Shown piece by piece: positions 60,975 to 64,000 of a stretch of DNA of 64,000 bases. Each line of letters starts with the position of its first letter. The first letter of the stretch is position 1. Position numbers and translations under genes: made by a program. The DNA is from Pseudomonas sp. NKUCC02_KPG. Its GTDB lineage: Bacteria > Pseudomonadota > Gammaproteobacteria > Pseudomonadales > Pseudomonadaceae. The notes beneath the pieces are model-generated. The model saw only the letters and a program-made list of their open reading frames with translations, ran no database searches and had not been told where the DNA came from. The stretch is from positions 124,001 through 188,000 of the forward strand of contig NZ_JAHKRC010000012.1 in assembly GCF_019345465.1 (NCBI RefSeq), in the 5' to 3' direction.

Positions 60975-63422
60975 ATGCTGTTGTTGTGGATACTGGTTCT
61001 GATTGTTGGCATCGCCTATATGGCCCATCGCCGCATCGCCCCCCTGACGACCCTGGCTGTTGTCGCGGTTTACCTGTTGGCCATGGGGGTCATCGGCCAT
61101 GTGCCCGGCTGGTTGCTGGCAATCCTTTGGCTGTTGCTGGCAGCGCCTGCCGCCCTGCTGCTGTTGCCAGACCTTCGGCGCAAACTGTTTACCGCTCCGC
61201 TGTTCAAGTGGTTCCAGAAGACCTTGCCCCCCATGTCGCAAACCGAGCGTGATGCCATCGACGCCGGCACAGTATGGTGGGATGGCCAATTGTTCAGCGG
61301 CCGCCCCGACTGGAACCAGCTTCTGGCCTATCCCAAAGTTCAGCTCACGGAAGAAGAACAAGCCTTTATTGACGGGCCCACCGAAGAGCTGTGCGCAATG
61401 GTCAGCGATTGGGAGATCGGCCAAGCCATGGATTTGCCGCCGCAGGCCTGGGCGCACATCAAGGAACACGGTTTCTTCGCCCTGATCATCCCCAAAGCCT
61501 ACGGTGGCAAGGGCTTCTCGGCGTACGCCCACTCCCAGGTCGCAATGAAGCTGGCCACTCGCAGCGGCGACCTCGCCTCCACCGTGATGGTGCCCAACTC
61601 CCTCGGCCCCGCCGAGCTGCTGCTGCATTACGGCACCGACGAGCAACGTGACCACTACCTCCCACGCCTGGCCCGTGGCGATGACATCCCCTGCTTTGCC
61701 CTGACAGGTCCGCTGGCTGGTTCCGATGCCGGGGCAATGCCCGACACCGGGATCATTTGCAAAGGTCAGTGGCAAGGCGAAGAAGTGATCGGTCTGCGCC
61801 TGAACTGGGAGAAGCGCTACATCACCCTGGGGCCCGTCGCCACCCTGCTTGGCCTGGCATTCAAGGCCCACGACCCGGAACACCTGCTGGGCGACAAGGA
61901 AAACCTTGGTATCAGCCTGGCGCTGATCCCCACCGACACCCCCGGGGTTGAGATTGGCCGCCGCCACCTGCCTTTGGGCGCAGCGTTCATGAACGGCCCA
62001 AACTCGGGCAAAGACGTATTTATCCCCCTGGATTACCTGATTGGCGGTCAGGAAATGCTCGGCAAGGGTTGGATGATGCTGATGAACTGCCTGTCGGTCG
62101 GGCGCTCGATATCGTTACCGGCCGTCGGCACCGGCGCAGCCAAGTTCACCAGCCTGGTGACCGGGCAGTACGCCCAGGTGCGCGAACAATTCAATGTGCC
62201 ACTGGCCGCCTTCGAAGGCATTCAGGAAGCACTGGCGCGCATTGGCGGCAACGCCTGGTTGATGGACAGCGCGCGCATGCTCACCGCCAACGCGGTGGAC
62301 CTGGGGGAAAAACCTTCGGTACTGTCAGCGATACTCAAGTACCACCTGACCGAGCGCGGCCGTGAATGCATCAGCCACGCCATGGACGTTCATGGCGGCA
62401 AGGGCATCATCATGGGGCCCAACAACTACCTGGGGCGCAACTGGCAGGGGGCGCCGATTTTCATCACCGTGGAAGGCGCGAACATCCTGTCGCGCAACCT
62501 GATGATCTTCGGTCAGGGCGCCATTCGCTGCCACCCCTTTGTACTCAAGGAAATGGCCCTGGCCAGCCGTGAAGACAAGGATCAGGCGCTGCTGGAGTTT
62601 GACGACCTGTTGCTCAAGCACATCGGTTTTGCCATCAGCAATAAAGCCAGCACCTTTGTATTGAATCTGGGCCTTGGGCGGTTTGAGCATGTGCCGGGCA
62701 ATGCCCTGAGCCAGGGCTACTTCCGGGCATTGAACCGCCAGGCGGCAGCCTTTGCCCTGCTGGCCGACCTGAGCATGATGCTGCTGGGCGGCGAACTGAA
62801 ACGCCGCGAGCGCCTGTCGGCGCGCCTGGGTGATGTGCTGAGCCATATGTACCTGGCCAGCGCCGCGCTCAAGCGTTACCACGATCTGGATTCACCGGAG
62901 CACCTCAACCCATTGTTCAAATGGGCCATGGAAGAAAGCCTCGGCCACGCCGAACGCGCCCTGGACGAACTGCTGAAGAACTTCCCGAGCCGCGCGCTGG
63001 GCTTTTTGCTGCGCGGCGTCGTGTTCCCGTTCGGCCGCCGCCACACCGGGCCGTCGGACGCGCTGGATGCCGAAGTTGCCGCAGTCTTGGGTCGCGCCAA
63101 GGGTGATCCAGCGCTAGAGGCAGTGCTTGCGGGCTGCTATCGCCCGCAATCGCCAGACGACGCCGTGGGCGCCCTGCAACATGCCAGCGACCTGCTGAAC
63201 GAAGTACGTCCGCTGCACAAAAAACTCCATGAAAGCTTGAAAAGCGGTCAGGTAAAACCGGGGGCGGGAGAATCGGCAATCGATGCCGCACTGCAAGCCG
63301 GTGTACTGCAACCGGCCGAGGCACACGCGCTACACACCGCTGAAGCTGCCCGACGCAAGGTGATTGATGTGGATGACTTCTCCAAAGAGGAACTCACCCA
63401 CAGCGAAGGAAAGATTCGATAA
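60975..63422 (+). CDS. fadE: Acyl-CoA dehydrogenase FadE
   Basis: The 815-residue enzyme has the same length as E. coli FadE (814). Three hydrophobic segments lie in the first 65 residues and anchor it to the inner membrane. The dehydrogenase core contains GFFALIIPKAYGGKGFSA, CFALTGPLAGSDAGAMPDTG (FAD and substrate) and DVHGGKGIIMGPNNYLGR; a long C-terminal helical domain follows. It catalyses the first step of beta-oxidation and passes electrons to ETF (encoded at 14311-15992). GGAGG lies seven bases upstream. Confidence 0.95.
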   Translation: MLLLWILVLIVGIAYMAHRRIAPLTTLAVVAVYLLAMGVIGHVPGWLLAILWLLLAAPAALLLLPDLRRKLFTAPLFKWFQKTLPPMSQTERDAIDAGTVWWDGQLFSGRPDWNQLLAYPKVQLTEEEQAFIDGPTEELCAMVSDWEIGQAMDLPPQAWAHIKEHGFFALIIPKAYGGKGFSAYAHSQVAMKLATRSGDLASTVMVPNSLGPAELLLHYGTDEQRDHYLPRLARGDDIPCFALTGPLAGSDAGAMPDTGIICKGQWQGEEVIGLRLNWEKRYITLGPVATLLGLAFKAHDPEHLLGDKENLGISLALIPTDTPGVEIGRRHLPLGAAFMNGPNSGKDVFIPLDYLIGGQEMLGKGWMMLMNCLSVGRSISLPAVGTGAAKFTSLVTGQYAQVREQFNVPLAAFEGIQEALARIGGNAWLMDSARMLTANAVDLGEKPSVLSAILKYHLTERGRECISHAMDVHGGKGIIMGPNNYLGRNWQGAPIFITVEGANILSRNLMIFGQGAIRCHPFVLKEMALASREDKDQALLEFDDLLLKHIGFAISNKASTFVLNLGLGRFEHVPGNALSQGYFRALNRQAAAFALLADLSMMLLGGELKRRERLSARLGDVLSHMYLASAALKRYHDLDSPEHLNPLFKWAMEESLGHAERALDELLKNFPSRALGFLLRGVVFPFGRRHTGPSDALDAEVAAVLGRAKGDPALEAVLAGCYRPQSPDDAVGALQHASDLLNEVRPLHKKLHESLKSGQVKPGAGESAIDAALQAGVLQPAEAHALHTAEAARRKVIDVDDFSKEELTHSEGKIR

Positions 63423-63485
63423 CGGGACAGCGGGCGCCGGGGGCTTTATACTCCCGCGCCCGTTTTGCTCTAGAGGACACCCGCA

Positions 63486-63902
63486 ATGGCCACCAATGAT
63501 CTGAACCACAACCTTGTCTTGCTCGACATTCTGCGCAGCATCCTGGTTGCTGTCGGTGACGCTGAGCAGATCCCTGAGGAAAGCCACGCCCTGTTTCTGG
63601 AACGCTTTGACGACATGCGCAGCTCGCTGCCGGTTGACCCGATCAATAGCCAGTATCTGGGCCAGGACCTCATGTGCCAGGTCATCGAGCGCTACCCGCA
63701 GATCGCTCACCTGGTCCCGCGTGACCTGCTCTGGTACTTCGGCGGTGCGTGCTTCAACTTCCTGTCGGATGAAGAGCTGGACATGTATGAGGCGCTGGAA
63801 GAGCGTCGTCATGAAGCAGAACTGAACGACGAACCGTTCGACTGGAACCAGGAAAAACAACTGATGGCGATGCCTGTCTCCGACGACAGCACACAGCACT
63901 GA
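63486..63902 (+). CDS. PA2817 family protein
   Basis: The 138-residue protein is almost all alpha-helical (DLNHNLVLLDILRSILVAVGDAEQ, IPEESHALFLERFDDMRSSL, MCQVIERYPQIAHLVPRDLLWYFGGACFNFL). It is the conserved small protein found beside fadE in pseudomonads; its function is unknown. GAGG is nine bases upstream, and it may share the fadE transcript (63-base gap). Confidence 0.88.
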   Translation: MATNDLNHNLVLLDILRSILVAVGDAEQIPEESHALFLERFDDMRSSLPVDPINSQYLGQDLMCQVIERYPQIAHLVPRDLLWYFGGACFNFLSDEELDMYEALEERRHEAELNDEPFDWNQEKQLMAMPVSDDSTQH

Positions 63903-63923
63903 TTCCTACGTACAATACTCAAG

Positions 63924-63953
63924 GCCCGCCCGGTTTACCTGGCGGGCTTTTTT
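63924..63953 (+). terminator. Intrinsic terminator after the PA2817-family gene
   Basis: GCCCGCC, a ten-base loop, GGCGGGC and TTTTTT. It also abuts the stop of the minus-strand frame entering from the right edge. Confidence 0.9.
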
Positions 63954-63999
63954 ATGAGTGGCCAGAATCCTGTGCCCGCCACATGTCCAGGGTCGGCTC
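63952..63999 (-). CDS. Possible C-terminal end of a gene cut by the right edge
   Basis: A minus-strand frame open from the window edge reads EPTLDMWRAQDSGHS and stops with TAA next to the terminator hairpin. Fifteen codons are too few to assign a family; the convergent layout around a terminator is the only support. Confidence 0.35.
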   Translation of the reverse strand, partial: EPTLDMWRAQDSGHS

Positions 64000-64000
64000 C

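Noticed and set aside
1..64000. CRISPR arrays, rRNA operons, prophage genes or toxin-antitoxin pairs
   Set aside because: No regularly spaced direct repeats, rRNA sequence, phage structural genes or convincing toxin-antitoxin gene pair were found on either strand.

Overview
The window is chromosomal DNA from a Pseudomonas, most likely of the fluorescens/fragi type. The evidence is gene order that matches the P. aeruginosa PAO1 backbone in several blocks (etfA-etfB / ETF-QO; tatD-holB-tmk-mltG-pabC-fabF-acpP-fabG-fabD-plsX-rpmF-yceD; sppA-HAD-rluC / rne; murB-kdsB-lpxK-exbD-exbB-comEC; ABC transporter-GST-fadE-PA2817), an rgsA small RNA in its usual place, and GTGGGAGC-type REP palindromes. 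There is no rRNA, prophage, CRISPR array or intact insertion sequence.

Layout. 1-2575 (minus) is an A/T-richer accessory operon cut by the left edge: an acyl-CoA dehydrogenase-like flavoprotein, a MoaD/ThiS-like sulfur carrier ending in Gly-Gly, a possible hot-dog-fold enzyme and the start of a ThiF/MoeB adenylyltransferase. It resembles a thiocarboxylate-dependent small-molecule pathway and is the best candidate for something undescribed. 2939-14173 is a set of ordinary housekeeping and conserved hypothetical genes (lipoprotein, tRNA-Ser, crotonase, PlsC, CorA-like transporter, amidotransferase, RraB, START protein, YkgJ, MocR regulator, OmpA-like pair, solute-binding protein). 14311-18204 holds the electron transfer flavoprotein genes and ETF-ubiquinone oxidoreductase, with a PsrA-type operator at the latter's promoter.

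20506-30276 is a sugar catabolic island: IclR regulator, galactonate-type MFS carrier, DgoD, DgoA, DgoK, an AraFGH-type sugar ABC importer and an SDR sugar dehydrogenase. Together these give a De Ley-Doudoroff type D-galactose route (no lactonase gene is visible). Its two promoters share the same spacing and the same paired 20-bp-phased repeats; the dehydrogenase leader also holds a 43-codon upstream ORF and a terminator-like hairpin.

30531-47205 covers DUF1285, DUF4823, a lone MoaA, a TetR regulator, rgsA, and the fatty-acid/cell-envelope cluster through rluC. 47206-55334 contains the long rne leader, RNase E with PREER repeats, and the murB-kdsB-Trm112-like-lpxK-exbDB run. comEC (55388-57627) is broken by an exact 11-bp tandem duplication. 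Two genes normally embedded in these blocks in PAO1, pilZ (between tatD and holB) and ptpA (between murB and kdsB), are absent. The right end carries a DUF2062 protein, an ABC-2 exporter, a glutathione S-transferase, FadE and a PA2817-family protein.
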